DNA from: Odoribacter sp. OttesenSCG-928-L07
GTDB taxonomy: Bacteria; Bacteroidota; Bacteroidia; Bacteroidales; BM520
Length of the DNA: 42,588 nt
Reading direction: 5' to 3'
NCBI GenBank assembly: GCA_030265965.1
Contig: JAJDHA010000009.1
Span: forward strand, 1-42,588
This document shows positions 1 through 10,219 of this stretch, in pieces. Numbering within the stretch: position 1 is the stretch's first letter; each line of letters opens with the position of its first letter. The translations under genes and the position numbers were made by a program. The notes beneath the pieces were generated by a model that had not been told where the DNA came from, did no database searches, and saw only the letters and a program-made list of their open reading frames with translations.

Positions 1-3000
1 ACATCAAGTATGTCAGGTAGAGTTTCCGACAACAACGGCTCTTTGCCAGGCGCTACTGTATTAGTAAAACACATTCCTTCAGGTACTACTTATGGTACTG
101 TTACCAATAACGATGGTCGTTACACCATCCAAGGTATGCGTGTTGGTGGTCCTTACACAGTTGAAATTTCGTATGTTGGTTACCATACCACAAAATACGA
201 AAACATTCAACTATACTTAGGTGAAACCTATATTCTAAACATTAAGTTAGTTCAGACCAGTCAAGAGCTTTCGGGGGTTGAGATTTTCGAGTCAAAAACT
301 CTTGCATCAGAAAAAACCGGAGCTTCAATGAACATTGGAACAAAGGCTATTACTGCTTTACCAACAATTACACGTGAGATTTCCGACTTTACACGTTTAA
401 ACCCACAATCAAATGGTAGCGGTAACTTCGCTGGTCGTGACTCTCGTTACAACAACTTCACCGTTGACGGTGCTGCTTTCAACAACAACTTCGGTTTAAG
501 TTCAGGTTTACCTGGCGGCGGCTCACCAATTTCTATTGACGCTCTTGAAGAAATCACTGTAAACGTATCTTCATTCGACATCCGTCAATCAAGTTTTACA
601 GGAGCAAATATCAATGCTGTTACACGTAGCGGTGACAACCAATTCAAAGGCTCTGTTTACACATTCTTACGTCCTTATCTTTTCACCGGAAATCACATTG
701 GTGAAAATGAAGTTGCAGGTGCAAACGACTCTTTCAAACAATTATACGGTGCACGTATCGGTGGACCAATCATTAAAGATAAATTGTTCTTCTTTGTTAG
801 TGGTGAGTATGAAAAAGAAAATGCTCCAAGTACTGAAATGGCATGGAATCCAAGCACAGATGGTGTTGGCGATGCAGGAACATTTACTGCTCGCACAACT
901 GTTGCCGACTTGCAATCTATGAAAGATTTATTACTTGATAGATACGGCTTCAACCCAGGCGAATTCCAAGATCGTGGTAATTTCAAAACTGCAAGTTATA
1001 GAATATTAGCTCGCGTTGATTGGAATATCAACCAAAATCATAAATTAACCATCCGTTATAACGATGTTAAAACTTCAAAAGATATTGCTACTAACGCTAA
1101 TAGCGCTCCAAACCCAAGAGGAGCAGCTCGTAATAGCATCAACTCTATAGCTTTTACAAACTCAAACTATACAATGGATAACATTGTTCGTTCAATTACG
1201 GGTGAATTAAACAGCTTGTTCAGCAGCAAAATTTCTAATAAATTATTATTAAGCTATACACATATTGCTGACAAACGTAGCTCCCCACTCGATGGAACAG
1301 CATTCAACAACTTCCCATTCGTTGATATTTATAAAGATGGTGAACAATATATGACTTTCGGTTATGAGTTGTTTACAAAAAATAATGCTGTTATTAATAA
1401 TGTTGCAAATATTACAGATAACGTTTCTTTCTATTTAGGTAATCATACTGTTACAGCTGGTCTTTCTTTCGATTATTTGTATTTCAAAAATTCTTATTTA
1501 AGATATGCTACAGGATATTACAGATATGCTTCAATGGAAGATTTTATTGCTGATGCAACACCAATGGCTTACGGATTAACATACGGTTACGGCGGAAACG
1601 ATGCTCCTGGTGCTGAATTATCTTTCGGCTTCGGTGCTATCTACGGTCAAGACGAATGGAGTATCAATGATAATTTCAGATTAACATACGGATTACGTGT
1701 TGAATTACCTTTCTATCTTAATAAATTAGAAGATAATCCATCTAATTATAAAGATTATGAATTTGCTGACGGAAGAAAAATTGATCTTGCACAATGGCCG
1801 GGAATGAAACCTTTATTCTCTCCAAGAGTTGGCTTTAACTGGGATATCTTCGGTGACCAAACATTACACCTTCGCGGTGGTTCAGGATTATTCACAGGTA
1901 TGCTTCCTTTTGTATGGTTCACAAACCAACCTACAAATGCCGGAGTACTTCAAAATACTGTTGAACTTGTTGGTGCAAACGTACCTACTGATCTTAAATT
2001 TATGACAAACTATAAAGATGTTGTATCTGCATACCCAAATATTTTCCCGGCAAATCCTGGTGAAGGTTTACCCGGTTCTTTCTGCTTCGTTGACCCAGAA
2101 TTCAAACTTCCTCAAATTTGGAGATCTAACCTCGCTGTTGATTATGAACTTCCTTGGGATATGATTCTTACTCTTGAAGGTGTATTCTCTAAAGACCTTA
2201 ATGTTGTTGTTCAAGAAAACGTAAACGAAGCTGAACCATCTTCTACTATTATTGATGGTAATGGTAATGAACGTGACTCTTGGTACGCTAAAGACGAAAA
2301 TGGTGTTTGGAAATCAAATAACAGAATCAATAAAGAATTCTCTTATGCAATGATGCTAACTAACGCTAAACAAGGTTATCAATACGCTTTAACAGCACAA
2401 CTTGATAAAAAATTCTCTTATGGATTCAACGGATTAGTAGCTTATACTTACACTGTTTCTAAAGACTTAACAACTAACCCAGGCTCTGCAGCTAACTCCG
2501 CATGGTCAAGCAATTCAGATGTTAATAGCTTAAATTCTCCTGAATTAGGTTACTCTAACTTCTCAATTCCTCACCGTGTTGTTGGAGCTTTAACATACAC
2601 AAATGTTAAAAACGGTTTCTCTGTAGGCGTATATTACTCAGGTAATGCTCAAGATCGTTACTCTTACACATATTCTAATGATATGAATGGCGATGGTAAC
2701 TCTTCTGATTTAATGTACATTCCAAAAGATGCAAGCGAAATAACATTCGTTGATGTTAAAAATGCTGATGGCGACATTATTATGTCTGCAGAAGATCAAG
2801 GCAAAGCTTTAATGAACTATATTGATAATGACAAATATTTAAGTCAACATAAAGGTGAATATGCTGGACGTTTCGCATCTGTTGGTCCTTGGTTGAACAG
2901 ATTTGATGCAAAAGTTCTTGTTGACCTTTTGAACTTATTTGGAAATAATCCTGCAAGTAGTCCTTATAAATTAGAATTAAGTTTTGATTTCAAAAACATA

Positions 3001-3234
3001 GGCAACTTATTTAGCAGTACTTTCGGAGCATATCAAACTCATGGCTTAGCAAGTTATAACAACATTCGTTTGTTAACTTTCAAAGGTATGGAAGCTGGTG
3101 GCGACAACCCAACTCCTACTTACCAACTTAATGCTTCAAATATAGAAACATTTGAAAACAATGCTCAATTCAAATCCAACGCTACTATTAGTAACGCTTG
3201 GCAAATTTTAATGGGTATTCGTTTTACTTTCTAA
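1..3234 (+). CDS. TonB-dependent receptor (SusC/RagA-like), 5' truncated by window edge
   Basis: This is an outer-membrane receptor expected to import a large nutrient using TonB energy. The frame is open to the first base, so the ATG at position 10 is an internal methionine. The signal peptide and start lie upstream of the window. About 1,077 residues are visible. The first 85 or so form a carboxypeptidase-regulatory-like domain (the PGATV and DGRYTI stretches are typical). A plug domain follows, with a GRDSRYNNFTVDGA segment and an AVTRSG segment near residues 140-210, and then a long beta-barrel. The protein ends in Phe-Thr-Phe, the aromatic C-terminus usual for outer-membrane barrels. No SusD-like gene follows; the next gene is lepA, after a terminator. 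The substrate cannot be told from sequence. Confidence 0.93.
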   Translation, partial: TSSMSGRVSDNNGSLPGATVLVKHIPSGTTYGTVTNNDGRYTIQGMRVGGPYTVEISYVGYHTTKYENIQLYLGETYILNIKLVQTSQELSGVEIFESKTLASEKTGASMNIGTKAITALPTITREISDFTRLNPQSNGSGNFAGRDSRYNNFTVDGAAFNNNFGLSSGLPGGGSPISIDALEEITVNVSSFDIRQSSFTGANINAVTRSGDNQFKGSVYTFLRPYLFTGNHIGENEVAGANDSFKQLYGARIGGPIIKDKLFFFVSGEYEKENAPSTEMAWNPSTDGVGDAGTFTARTTVADLQSMKDLLLDRYGFNPGEFQDRGNFKTASYRILARVDWNINQNHKLTIRYNDVKTSKDIATNANSAPNPRGAARNSINSIAFTNSNYTMDNIVRSITGELNSLFSSKISNKLLLSYTHIADKRSSPLDGTAFNNFPFVDIYKDGEQYMTFGYELFTKNNAVINNVANITDNVSFYLGNHTVTAGLSFDYLYFKNSYLRYATGYYRYASMEDFIADATPMAYGLTYGYGGNDAPGAELSFGFGAIYGQDEWSINDNFRLTYGLRVELPFYLNKLEDNPSNYKDYEFADGRKIDLAQWPGMKPLFSPRVGFNWDIFGDQTLHLRGGSGLFTGMLPFVWFTNQPTNAGVLQNTVELVGANVPTDLKFMTNYKDVVSAYPNIFPANPGEGLPGSFCFVDPEFKLPQIWRSNLAVDYELPWDMILTLEGVFSKDLNVVVQENVNEAEPSSTIIDGNGNERDSWYAKDENGVWKSNNRINKEFSYAMMLTNAKQGYQYALTAQLDKKFSYGFNGLVAYTYTVSKDLTTNPGSAANSAWSSNSDVNSLNSPELGYSNFSIPHRVVGALTYTNVKNGFSVGVYYSGNAQDRYSYTYSNDMNGDGNSSDLMYIPKDASEITFVDVKNADGDIIMSAEDQGKALMNYIDNDKYLSQHKGEYAGRFASVGPWLNRFDAKVLVDLLNLFGNNPASSPYKLELSFDFKNIGNLFSSTFGAYQTHGLASYNNIRLLTFKGMEAGGDNPTPTYQLNASNIETFENNAQFKSNATISNAWQILMGIRFTF

Positions 3235-3255
3235 TAAAAGAATAACTTCTTAATA

Positions 3256-3290
3256 AAAAAAGCTGTCGATTTTTTTCGACAGCTTTTTTT
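3256..3290 (+). terminator. Rho-independent terminator of the TonB receptor gene
   Basis: A perfect 9-bp stem, AGCTGTCGA (3261-3269) with TCGACAGCT (3276-3284), has a T-only loop. An A run precedes it and a T run follows. It starts 26 bases after the receptor stop codon. The A run on the other side would also let it work on the minus strand. Confidence 0.9.
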
Positions 3291-3427
3291 ATGTCATCTA
3301 TTTACAGCTTTAAAATATTAAAAATATGAACATTAATTATTCTGAAAAAAAACATCTAATTCGTAATTAAGAACAAAATTTCTTGCACAACGCTATATTT
3401 AGTGTTAATATTACAAAAAAAATCATG

Positions 3428-3435
3428 TAACTTTG
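3428..3435 (+). promoter_or_regulatory. Bacteroidota -7 box before lepA
   Basis: TAACTTTG followed by C matches the Bacteroidota -7 consensus TAnnTTTG. It ends only six bases before the lepA ATG at 3442, so the predicted transcription start falls on or next to the start codon. I see no clear -33 TTG at the usual distance. Confidence 0.6.
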
Positions 3436-3441
3436 CAAGCT

Positions 3442-5229
3442 ATGAAAAATATAAGAAATTTTTGCATTATTGCCCATATCGATCACGGAAAGAGTACTTT
3501 AGCAGATAGGCTTCTTGAAATAACAAATACTGTTTCAGGAAAAGATCTCCAAAATCAGACTCTTGACAGTATGGATCTCGAGCGTGAAAGAGGAATTACA
3601 ATAAAAAGTCACGCTATTCAAATGCAATACAAATATAAAGGTGAAGAATACATTTTAAACTTGATTGATACTCCAGGACACGTCGATTTTTCCTACGAAG
3701 TCAGTCGATCTATTGCCGCTTGTGAAGGTGCTTTATTAGTTATTGACGCAACACAAGGCATTCAAGCTCAGACAATATCAAATCTTTATCAAGCAATCGA
3801 TAATGATCTTGTTATTATTCCTGTCATGAATAAAATGGACATGAATAACGCAATGCCTGATGAAGTTGAAGATATGATTATCGATTTAATCGGTTGCGAT
3901 TCTGATGATATTATTCGCGCCAGCGGCAAAACCGGAATGGGTATTGAACAAATTCTCGAAGCTATAATCACCAAAGTTCCTGCCCCTGTCGGCGATCCTG
4001 ATGCTCCACTTCAAATGCTGGTATTCGATTCTGTTTACAATCCTTTTCGCGGAATTATCGCTTATTTTAAAATTGTAAATGGAACCATTAACACTAATGA
4101 TTTCGTTAAGTTTATGAGTACGAAAAAGGAATATCATGCCGACGAAATCGGAGTGCTGAAATTAAAACAGCAACCAATGAAAACAATGAGCGCCGGAAAT
4201 GTTGGATATATTATTTCCGGAATCAAAACTTCTTCAGAAGTAAAAGTCGGCGATACAATAACTCATGTTGATAGACCCTGCGACAAAGCTATCGATGGAT
4301 TTCAAAATGTTAAACCAATGCTTTATGCCGGACTTTATCCTGTGGATGCCGACGACTACGAAGAGTTGAGAGCTTCTTTGGAAAAATTACAACTCAATGA
4401 CGCAAGTTTATTCTATGAACTTGAATCATCGGCAGCTTTAGGTTTTGGTTTCCGCTGCGGATTCTTAGGTCTTCTGCACATGGAAATAATCCAAGAAAGA
4501 CTCGACCGCGAGTTTGATATCGATGTAATTACTACTGTTCCCAACGTTAATTACAAAGCCTATCTAACCGATGGTAACTTCGTTGAAGTTTACAATCCAT
4601 CAGGAATGCCGGAACCAACAAAACTTGACCATGTTGAAGAACCATATATAGTTGCAAATATTATTACAACTCCTGAATTTGTTGGTCCAATTATTAAACT
4701 TTGTTTGGATAAACGTGGTGCGATAAAAAATCAAGTTTATTTGACAGAAACACGTATTGAACTAACTTTTGATATTCCTTTAGGCGAAATTATTTTTGAT
4801 TTTTACGACAAATTAAAAAGTATTTCAAAAGGTTACGCTTCATTCGACTATTACATTTCTGGCTACAGACCTTCTAAGTTGGTTCGTTTAGATATTCTAC
4901 TAAACGGCGAAATGGTTGATGCGCTTTCTTCATTAATTCACGTTGATAACGCATATTCTTTCGGAAGAAGAATTTGTGAAAAATTAAAAGAGTTAATTCC
5001 TCGTCAACAATTTGAAATTGCAATTCAGGCAGCCATTGGCGCAAAAATTATTGCAAGAGAAACAGTTAAAGCTGTACGCAAAGATGTTACTGCTAAATGC
5101 TATGGCGGTGATATTACACGTAAACGTAAGCTTTTAGAGAAACAAAAAGCGGGTAAAAAACGTATGCGTCAAATTGGAAATGTGGAAGTGCCTCAATCGG
5201 CATTCCTTGCAATTCTTAAAGTTGATTAA
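3442..5229 (+). CDS. lepA: Elongation factor 4 (LepA), back-translocating ribosomal GTPase
   Basis: LepA/EF4 is a ribosome-associated GTPase related to EF-G that remodels stalled or mistranslocated elongation complexes. The 595-residue length is normal. The G motifs appear in order: AHIDHGKST (G1), RGITI (G2), DTPGH (G3), NKMD (G4) and a SGKTG stretch (G5). The EF4-specific C-terminal domain ends in an [16 protein letters not shown]-type basic tail. I chose ATG 3442, giving [21 protein letters not shown] three codons upstream would lie inside the promoter box. The next gene starts one base after the stop, so lepA, the glycosyltransferase and hisS probably form one operon. Confidence 0.97.
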   Translation: MKNIRNFCIIAHIDHGKSTLADRLLEITNTVSGKDLQNQTLDSMDLERERGITIKSHAIQMQYKYKGEEYILNLIDTPGHVDFSYEVSRSIAACEGALLVIDATQGIQAQTISNLYQAIDNDLVIIPVMNKMDMNNAMPDEVEDMIIDLIGCDSDDIIRASGKTGMGIEQILEAIITKVPAPVGDPDAPLQMLVFDSVYNPFRGIIAYFKIVNGTINTNDFVKFMSTKKEYHADEIGVLKLKQQPMKTMSAGNVGYIISGIKTSSEVKVGDTITHVDRPCDKAIDGFQNVKPMLYAGLYPVDADDYEELRASLEKLQLNDASLFYELESSAALGFGFRCGFLGLLHMEIIQERLDREFDIDVITTVPNVNYKAYLTDGNFVEVYNPSGMPEPTKLDHVEEPYIVANIITTPEFVGPIIKLCLDKRGAIKNQVYLTETRIELTFDIPLGEIIFDFYDKLKSISKGYASFDYYISGYRPSKLVRLDILLNGEMVDALSSLIHVDNAYSFGRRICEKLKELIPRQQFEIAIQAAIGAKIIARETVKAVRKDVTAKCYGGDITRKRKLLEKQKAGKKRMRQIGNVEVPQSAFLAILKVD

Positions 5230-5230
5230 C

Positions 5231-6397
5231 ATGAAAATATTAGTATTACTTTCAAGAGTCCCCTATCCTATTGAGAAAGGAGATAAACTAAGAGCTTACA
5301 ATTTCATTAAAGAACTTTCCAAGTCTAATGAAATTCACCTCTTTGCTGTTGATGATTGTAATACCAAAACCGAACATATTAATCATTTACAAAAATACAG
5401 CACAAGCATTACAGTTGTTCCAATCTCTCGAATTAGAAAGTATTGGAATGCAGTGAAATCCTTCATCAAAGGGCAACCTCTTCAAGCCGGATACTTCTAC
5501 TCGAGAAATATCAATAAAATATTTCAATCGAAATTAGAAGAAATAAAACCCGATCATATTTTCGGACAACTTATTCGCATTAACGAATACGTAAAAAACA
5601 TAAACATACCAAAAACGATTGATATCCAAGATACAATGTCTTTGAACTTTATGCGTAGCTCTCAACAATTAAAGTTTCCGAAAAATATTTTGTACAAAAT
5701 AGAATCTAATAGATTAAAAAAATACGAAAATAAAATCTTTGACAACTACGACAATAAAATTCTTATATCTGAGTCAGACAGAGAGCATTACCCACATGAA
5801 AATCGTAATGAAATAAAGATTATAACAAATGGTGTCGATTATGATTTCTTTAAACCGATGGAAAGAGGAAAAGATATCGACCTCATTTTCACCGGTAATA
5901 TGAACTATATCCCAAATATTGACGGTTCTTTATTTCTTATCAAAGATATTTTGCCGCTTCTATTAAAAGAAAAACCAGACATTCGTATTATGATTGCCGG
6001 CGCCACTCCTCACAATGACATCAAACAATTAGAATCTGAAAATGTTATTGTTACGGGTTGGGTTGAGGATATTAGAGAATGTTATGCCAGAGCAAAAGTT
6101 TTTATTGCACCGATGCGCATTGGCACCGGACTGCAAAACAAATTATTAGAAGCAATGGCGATGCAAATACCGTCAATAACGACTTCGCTTGCAAACGAAT
6201 CTTTGAAAGCAAAAGCAAATAGAGATATTTTGATTGCAGACAACAAAAATGAATTAGCAAAACATATCCTTTCTTTGCTTAATGATGAAAAAATGGCAAA
6301 GGATTTAGCTATGAATGGCTACAAGTTTGTTAAAGATAATTACGACTGGGCAAAGGCTGGCGAAGATTTGAATAAAATAATTACAAACACAAGATAA
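5231..6397 (+). CDS. Group 1 (GT4-like) glycosyltransferase
   Basis: This is a probable GT-B fold retaining glycosyltransferase of 388 residues, acting in the cytoplasm on a cell-surface glycan. The start [13 protein letters not shown] with KGDKLRAY is the usual N-terminal nucleotide-fold strand and donor loop of this group. The C-terminal half has [13 protein letters not shown], an IAGATP strand and a [15 protein letters not shown] stretch, the glutamate-containing nucleotide-sugar site of GT4 enzymes. ATG 5231 is chosen because it sits one base after the lepA stop. A longer frame from 5174 would run through the end of lepA. hisS follows after 10 bases, so co-transcription is likely. A second enzyme of the same architecture lies at 9017-10201. 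Donor and acceptor are unknown. Confidence 0.85.
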   Translation: MKILVLLSRVPYPIEKGDKLRAYNFIKELSKSNEIHLFAVDDCNTKTEHINHLQKYSTSITVVPISRIRKYWNAVKSFIKGQPLQAGYFYSRNINKIFQSKLEEIKPDHIFGQLIRINEYVKNINIPKTIDIQDTMSLNFMRSSQQLKFPKNILYKIESNRLKKYENKIFDNYDNKILISESDREHYPHENRNEIKIITNGVDYDFFKPMERGKDIDLIFTGNMNYIPNIDGSLFLIKDILPLLLKEKPDIRIMIAGATPHNDIKQLESENVIVTGWVEDIRECYARAKVFIAPMRIGTGLQNKLLEAMAMQIPSITTSLANESLKAKANRDILIADNKNELAKHILSLLNDEKMAKDLAMNGYKFVKDNYDWAKAGEDLNKIITNTR

Positions 6398-6407
6398 ATT
6401 AAACCGT

Positions 6408-7772
6408 ATGAAACCATCAATACCAAAAGGTACAAGAGATTTTTCTCCAGAAATAATGGCAAAAAGAAACTACATTTTTGACACTATTAAAAGTGTATTT
6501 AACTTATATGGTTATCAACCTATTGAAACGCCAGCTATGGAAAATCTTTCTACTTTGCTCGGCAAATACGGTGATGAAGGCGATAAACTTCTTTTCAAAA
6601 TATTAAACTCGGGCGATTATCTCGCAAAAACTGATAAGGAAGACTTTGATAATATTAACTCATTTACCAATAAAATCTCTGAAAAAGGTTTGCGCTACGA
6701 CCTAACTGTTCCGTTTGCACGTTACGTTGTTATGAATCGTAATGACATTGTTTTTCCTTTCAAAAGATATCAGATGCAACCGGTTTGGAGAGCCGACAGA
6801 CCTCAAAAAGGCAGATATAGAGAGTTTTATCAATGTGATGTTGATGTTATCGGTTCAAAAACTCTGCACAATGAGTTTGAAATGATTCTGATGATTAATG
6901 ATGTGTTTAATCTGTTGAATCTTGGCATCACCATTAAAATTAACAACAGAAAGATTCTTAGCGGAATAGCTACATATATCGGTCAAGAAGATAAATTAAT
7001 TGACATTACTGTTGCTATCGACAAAATTGACAAAATAGGCTACGATAATGTTGTTAATGAGCTACTTGAAAAAGGAATTTCTAATGATGGAATCAAAAAG
7101 CTTACTCCAATTTTAAATCTCAAAGGCAATAGTGATGAGAAACTGAATACGTTAGAAGCAATTTTAAAAGATTCCACCGAAGGAATTGCCGGCATTGAAG
7201 AGTTAAAATTCATTTTCGATTTAATAGAGAAACACAATAAAATCTCCAACCTTCGCTGCGAACTTGACCTTACTCTTGCGCGAGGATTAAGCTATTACAC
7301 CGGCGCTATTTTCGAAGTAAAAGCTAATGATGTTTCTATCGGAAGTATTTGTGGCGGCGGCAGATACGACAATCTGACTTCTATCTTTGGATTGGATGAC
7401 ATTTCAGGAGTAGGTGTATCTTTTGGTGCTGAAAGAATTTATGATGTGCTAACAGAACTAAATCTCTTCCCACAAAATAATGCTGAGAGTGCAACTGTCT
7501 TAATATTAAATCTTGGAGAAAAAGAATTTGAATATTGCATTCCACTTGCCAATCTACTTAGAAGTCAGGGAATTAAAACCGAAGTTTATACGGGGAGTGG
7601 CAAAATGAAAAAACAAATGGAATATGCAAATAAGAAGAAAATACCTTTTGTAATTATTGCCGGCGAAACTGAAATTGAACAAAATGTTGTTACAATAAAG
7701 AATATGACAACTGGGGAGCAAGAGAATATGACGTTTGAGGGGAGCTGGGAGTATATTGAAAAGAATAAATGA
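6408..7772 (+). CDS. hisS: Histidine-tRNA ligase
   Basis: This class II aminoacyl-tRNA synthetase charges tRNA-His in the cytoplasm. The 454 residues match the family. The N-terminus [10 protein letters not shown] is diagnostic. Motif 2 is the [19 protein letters not shown] region, the histidine-specific segment is [10 protein letters not shown], and motif 3 is [11 protein letters not shown]. The C-terminal anticodon-binding domain begins at about residue 360. It is the third gene of the lepA operon, 10 bases after the glycosyltransferase. I see no strong terminator between its stop and 7922. Confidence 0.97.
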   Translation: MKPSIPKGTRDFSPEIMAKRNYIFDTIKSVFNLYGYQPIETPAMENLSTLLGKYGDEGDKLLFKILNSGDYLAKTDKEDFDNINSFTNKISEKGLRYDLTVPFARYVVMNRNDIVFPFKRYQMQPVWRADRPQKGRYREFYQCDVDVIGSKTLHNEFEMILMINDVFNLLNLGITIKINNRKILSGIATYIGQEDKLIDITVAIDKIDKIGYDNVVNELLEKGISNDGIKKLTPILNLKGNSDEKLNTLEAILKDSTEGIAGIEELKFIFDLIEKHNKISNLRCELDLTLARGLSYYTGAIFEVKANDVSIGSICGGGRYDNLTSIFGLDDISGVGVSFGAERIYDVLTELNLFPQNNAESATVLILNLGEKEFEYCIPLANLLRSQGIKTEVYTGSGKMKKQMEYANKKKIPFVIIAGETEIEQNVVTIKNMTTGEQENMTFEGSWEYIEKNK

Positions 7773-7807
7773 GAGCAAAAGATAAAACAAGAATTAAATC
7801 TTTAGCA

Positions 7808-7891
7808 ATGAGAATACATTTAAACCCAAATAAAGAATATCTGTTCATTTTAAGAGGGAAAAATTCAAAACAGCAAAGGGATTTCCATTAA
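7808..7891 (+). other. Short unassigned ORF (27 codons) between hisS and the DUF1016 gene
   Basis: ATG at 7808 opens a 27-codon frame, MRIHLNPNKEYLFILRG and onward, ending at TAA 7889-7891. The HLNPNKEY start loosely recalls the N-terminus of small ferredoxin-thioredoxin-reductase-like proteins, but no cysteines follow. It may be chance or a decayed fragment. The rest of 7773-7922 shows nothing recognisable. Confidence 0.15.
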
Positions 7892-7922
7892 TTATATTAA
7901 ATTAATTTTACGACAAAAAAAA

Positions 7923-9020
7923 ATGAACAAAAACGAATTACAACACACAAATACAGGATCTGAAAGCATTTTATTTTCAGACATTTCCACAATTATTGAA
8001 AAACGAAAAAACAATGCAATATCAACTGTTAACAATCAAATTGTCTTGATGTTTTGGGAGATTGGTAATCATATTAATTCTGTAATCTTGGGAATGGAAC
8101 GTGCAGAATACGGAAAACGAATTGTTGCGACACTGTCGCAACAATTGACTGAAAAATATGGTAAGAATTTTGAAAAGACAAATCTTAATCGTATGATGCA
8201 ATTTGCAACTCAATTTCCTGATTTCGAAAAACTGTCTACACTTTGGGCACAATTAAGTTGGTCACATATTAGAGAATTATTGCCACTAAAAACTACCGAA
8301 GAAAAACTATATTATGCAGAAGAGGTAAAAAAAGGTTTTTTGGGTGTGAGAGATTTACGACATCTAATTGCCCGAAAAGCATTTTTGCGAAGAGATAATG
8401 CCAACTTACAACTCACGCGACAAAGCAAAATTCCTTTTAATGCATTCAAAGACCCTGTAATTTTAGACACACTTGGACTTAAAGATAATTATTTGGAAGG
8501 AGACCTTGAACAAGCAATCTTACACGATATTGAAAACTTTATTTTAGAATTTGGGGTTGGTTTTACTTTTGCAGCCCGTCAAAAACGTATTTCAATAGAA
8601 AATGATGATTACTACATTGATCTTCTGTTTTATAATAGAGACATTAAACGTTTAATCGCGATAGAATTAAAAATTGGCAAATTTAAACCTGCATACAAAG
8701 GACAAATGGAATTATATCTGAACTGGCTTAATAAATATGATCGACGAGAGGGTGAAGAAGCTCCAATTGGATTGATCCTTTGTACTGATGCTAACAGAAA
8801 GATAGCTGAACTTATGGAACTTGACAAATCAGGTATTGCTGTTGCCGAATATTGGACAAAACTTCCATCTAAGAAACAGTTTGAAAGCAAGATTCAGGAA
8901 ATTATGGTAGAGGCAAAGGAACGTATTGAACGTAGAAAATTGTTCGAGGTTTCTAATATTCAAAAATCTATTAACTATTTTTTAGAAGAAAGCAGTGATG
9001 AATTAGACGATAAAGATTAA
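7923..9020 (+). CDS. DUF1016 / YhcG-type PDDEXK nuclease family protein
   Basis: This protein of 365 residues has an N-terminal DUF1016 (YhcG_N) helical domain at about residues 15-160 (the VLMFWEIGNHI and LSWSHIRELLP segments are typical) and a C-terminal PDDEXK-fold nuclease domain. The putative active site is visible as D233 in YYIDLLFYN and E248-x-K250 in IAIELKIGKF. The family is predicted to cut nucleic acid and often occurs near restriction or other defence genes; its exact role is not settled. Here it stands alone among housekeeping genes. Its stop overlaps the stop of the convergent glycosyltransferase in the sequence TTAA at 9017-9020. I see no clear TAnnTTTG box just upstream. Confidence 0.85.
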   Translation: MNKNELQHTNTGSESILFSDISTIIEKRKNNAISTVNNQIVLMFWEIGNHINSVILGMERAEYGKRIVATLSQQLTEKYGKNFEKTNLNRMMQFATQFPDFEKLSTLWAQLSWSHIRELLPLKTTEEKLYYAEEVKKGFLGVRDLRHLIARKAFLRRDNANLQLTRQSKIPFNAFKDPVILDTLGLKDNYLEGDLEQAILHDIENFILEFGVGFTFAARQKRISIENDDYYIDLLFYNRDIKRLIAIELKIGKFKPAYKGQMELYLNWLNKYDRREGEEAPIGLILCTDANRKIAELMELDKSGIAVAEYWTKLPSKKQFESKIQEIMVEAKERIERRKLFEVSNIQKSINYFLEESSDELDDKD

Positions 9021-10201
9021 ATAAAGAGACCAAGTGTCTTCGAAAACACCCTCCTTATATCATATTTCAAACGAACCGTCTCGCGCGCGTTATTGCTGAT
9101 TGTTTCACAGAGTTGAGCGTCATCAATCACTCTCAGAACTGCGTTGGCAAAATTTTCTGGTGTATCTGCTATGAGAATATCTTTACCATTTTCACAATCA
9201 ATACCTTCAACTCCAATCGAAGTAGAGACAATAACTTTGCCCATTGTCATGGCTTCGATTATCTTTACGCGCATGCCGCTTCCTGAAAGCAAGGGAACAA
9301 TCATTATTTCTTTTGATTTCATAAAGATCTTTGCATCATCAACTTCGCCGACAACTATTACATTATCTTTTTTCATTTGGAGAAATTCATCAGGCATATT
9401 TCTTCCTGCGAGATATAATTTTATATTATGATTCTTTTCATGAATAAAGGGCCATATTTTATCAAGAAAATAATTAATTCCCTCAACATTAGGCATCCAA
9501 TTCATTGCTCCTATGTGAAAAATTGTATTTTTTTCTTCAACAATGTTTTTAGGTTCGATTATAGAATCGATATCAAATCCTACGGGTAAAACTTTAACCG
9601 GAACTTTTGTATGCTGTTTAAAAAAATCAGCGTCAACAGAAGTGATTGCAAATATTTCATCAACTTCATTAATTACCTTTAACTCATAGTTGCGCAAAGT
9701 TCTGTAAACATGTTTTAGTAATATTTTTTTTATGAATTTTGATGAATCATACAATCTTTCCCAAATTTTAAACTCGACATTATGAGCTCTTAAAACTATT
9801 TTTGCATTTGAATTTTGTCTAATAGTTTTAATATACGGCGTCATAAAGATTGATTCCAACATAATAATATCAAATTCATTTTCTATTAAGATTCTTGTTA
9901 ATCTTTCTTCAAAATCTTTCGAAACAAAACGAGTTATATGTGGTGATTTTCCTGTAAAATAAGTTGATAGAAATTGTAATGGACGTACTTTTAAATCGAA
10001 CATTACCGATTCGTAAGCTGTTTTCTTTTTATAATCTTCGGGCAAAGAATCAATTTCGGTGAAATTTTTTTTCGAATTTATCGCAACTACTTTTACATCA
10101 TACCCTAATCGTATTGCTTCTTTAATATTGACATTCATAGCAATACAACCGCCATCGCGTTCAGGATAAGGATTTTTATTACATAGAAACAGTATTCGCA
10201 T
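9017..10201 (-). CDS. Group 1 (GT4-like) glycosyltransferase
   Basis: This 394-residue GT-B glycosyltransferase is probably involved in surface polysaccharide or glycoprotein glycan synthesis. It starts MRILFLCNKNPYPERDGG, a Rossmann strand with the glycine-rich acceptor loop. The C-terminal half has FHIGAMNWMPNVEGI, KLYLAGRNMPDE and a SGSGMRVKIIEAMTMGK stretch that supplies the nucleotide-sugar site. It has the same architecture as the enzyme at 5231-6397. Start 10201 is 18 bases after the stop of the LptF/LptG-type permease gene on the same strand, so the two are probably co-transcribed. Its stop codon overlaps that of the convergent nuclease gene. Confidence 0.85.
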   Translation of the reverse strand: MRILFLCNKNPYPERDGGCIAMNVNIKEAIRLGYDVKVVAINSKKNFTEIDSLPEDYKKKTAYESVMFDLKVRPLQFLSTYFTGKSPHITRFVSKDFEERLTRILIENEFDIIMLESIFMTPYIKTIRQNSNAKIVLRAHNVEFKIWERLYDSSKFIKKILLKHVYRTLRNYELKVINEVDEIFAITSVDADFFKQHTKVPVKVLPVGFDIDSIIEPKNIVEEKNTIFHIGAMNWMPNVEGINYFLDKIWPFIHEKNHNIKLYLAGRNMPDEFLQMKKDNVIVVGEVDDAKIFMKSKEIMIVPLLSGSGMRVKIIEAMTMGKVIVSTSIGVEGIDCENGKDILIADTPENFANAVLRVIDDAQLCETISNNARETVRLKYDIRRVFSKTLGLFI

Positions 10202-10219
10202 AACGATTAAAATTAGAAA

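Noticed and set aside
10-12. ATG as the start of the TonB-dependent receptor
   Set aside because: The frame is open upstream to base 1 and the protein from here lacks a signal peptide. This methionine is internal to the mature N-terminal domain.
3433-3435. TTG as the lepA start
   Set aside because: It lies inside the TAACTTTG promoter box, and MKNIRNF from ATG 3442 is the family start.
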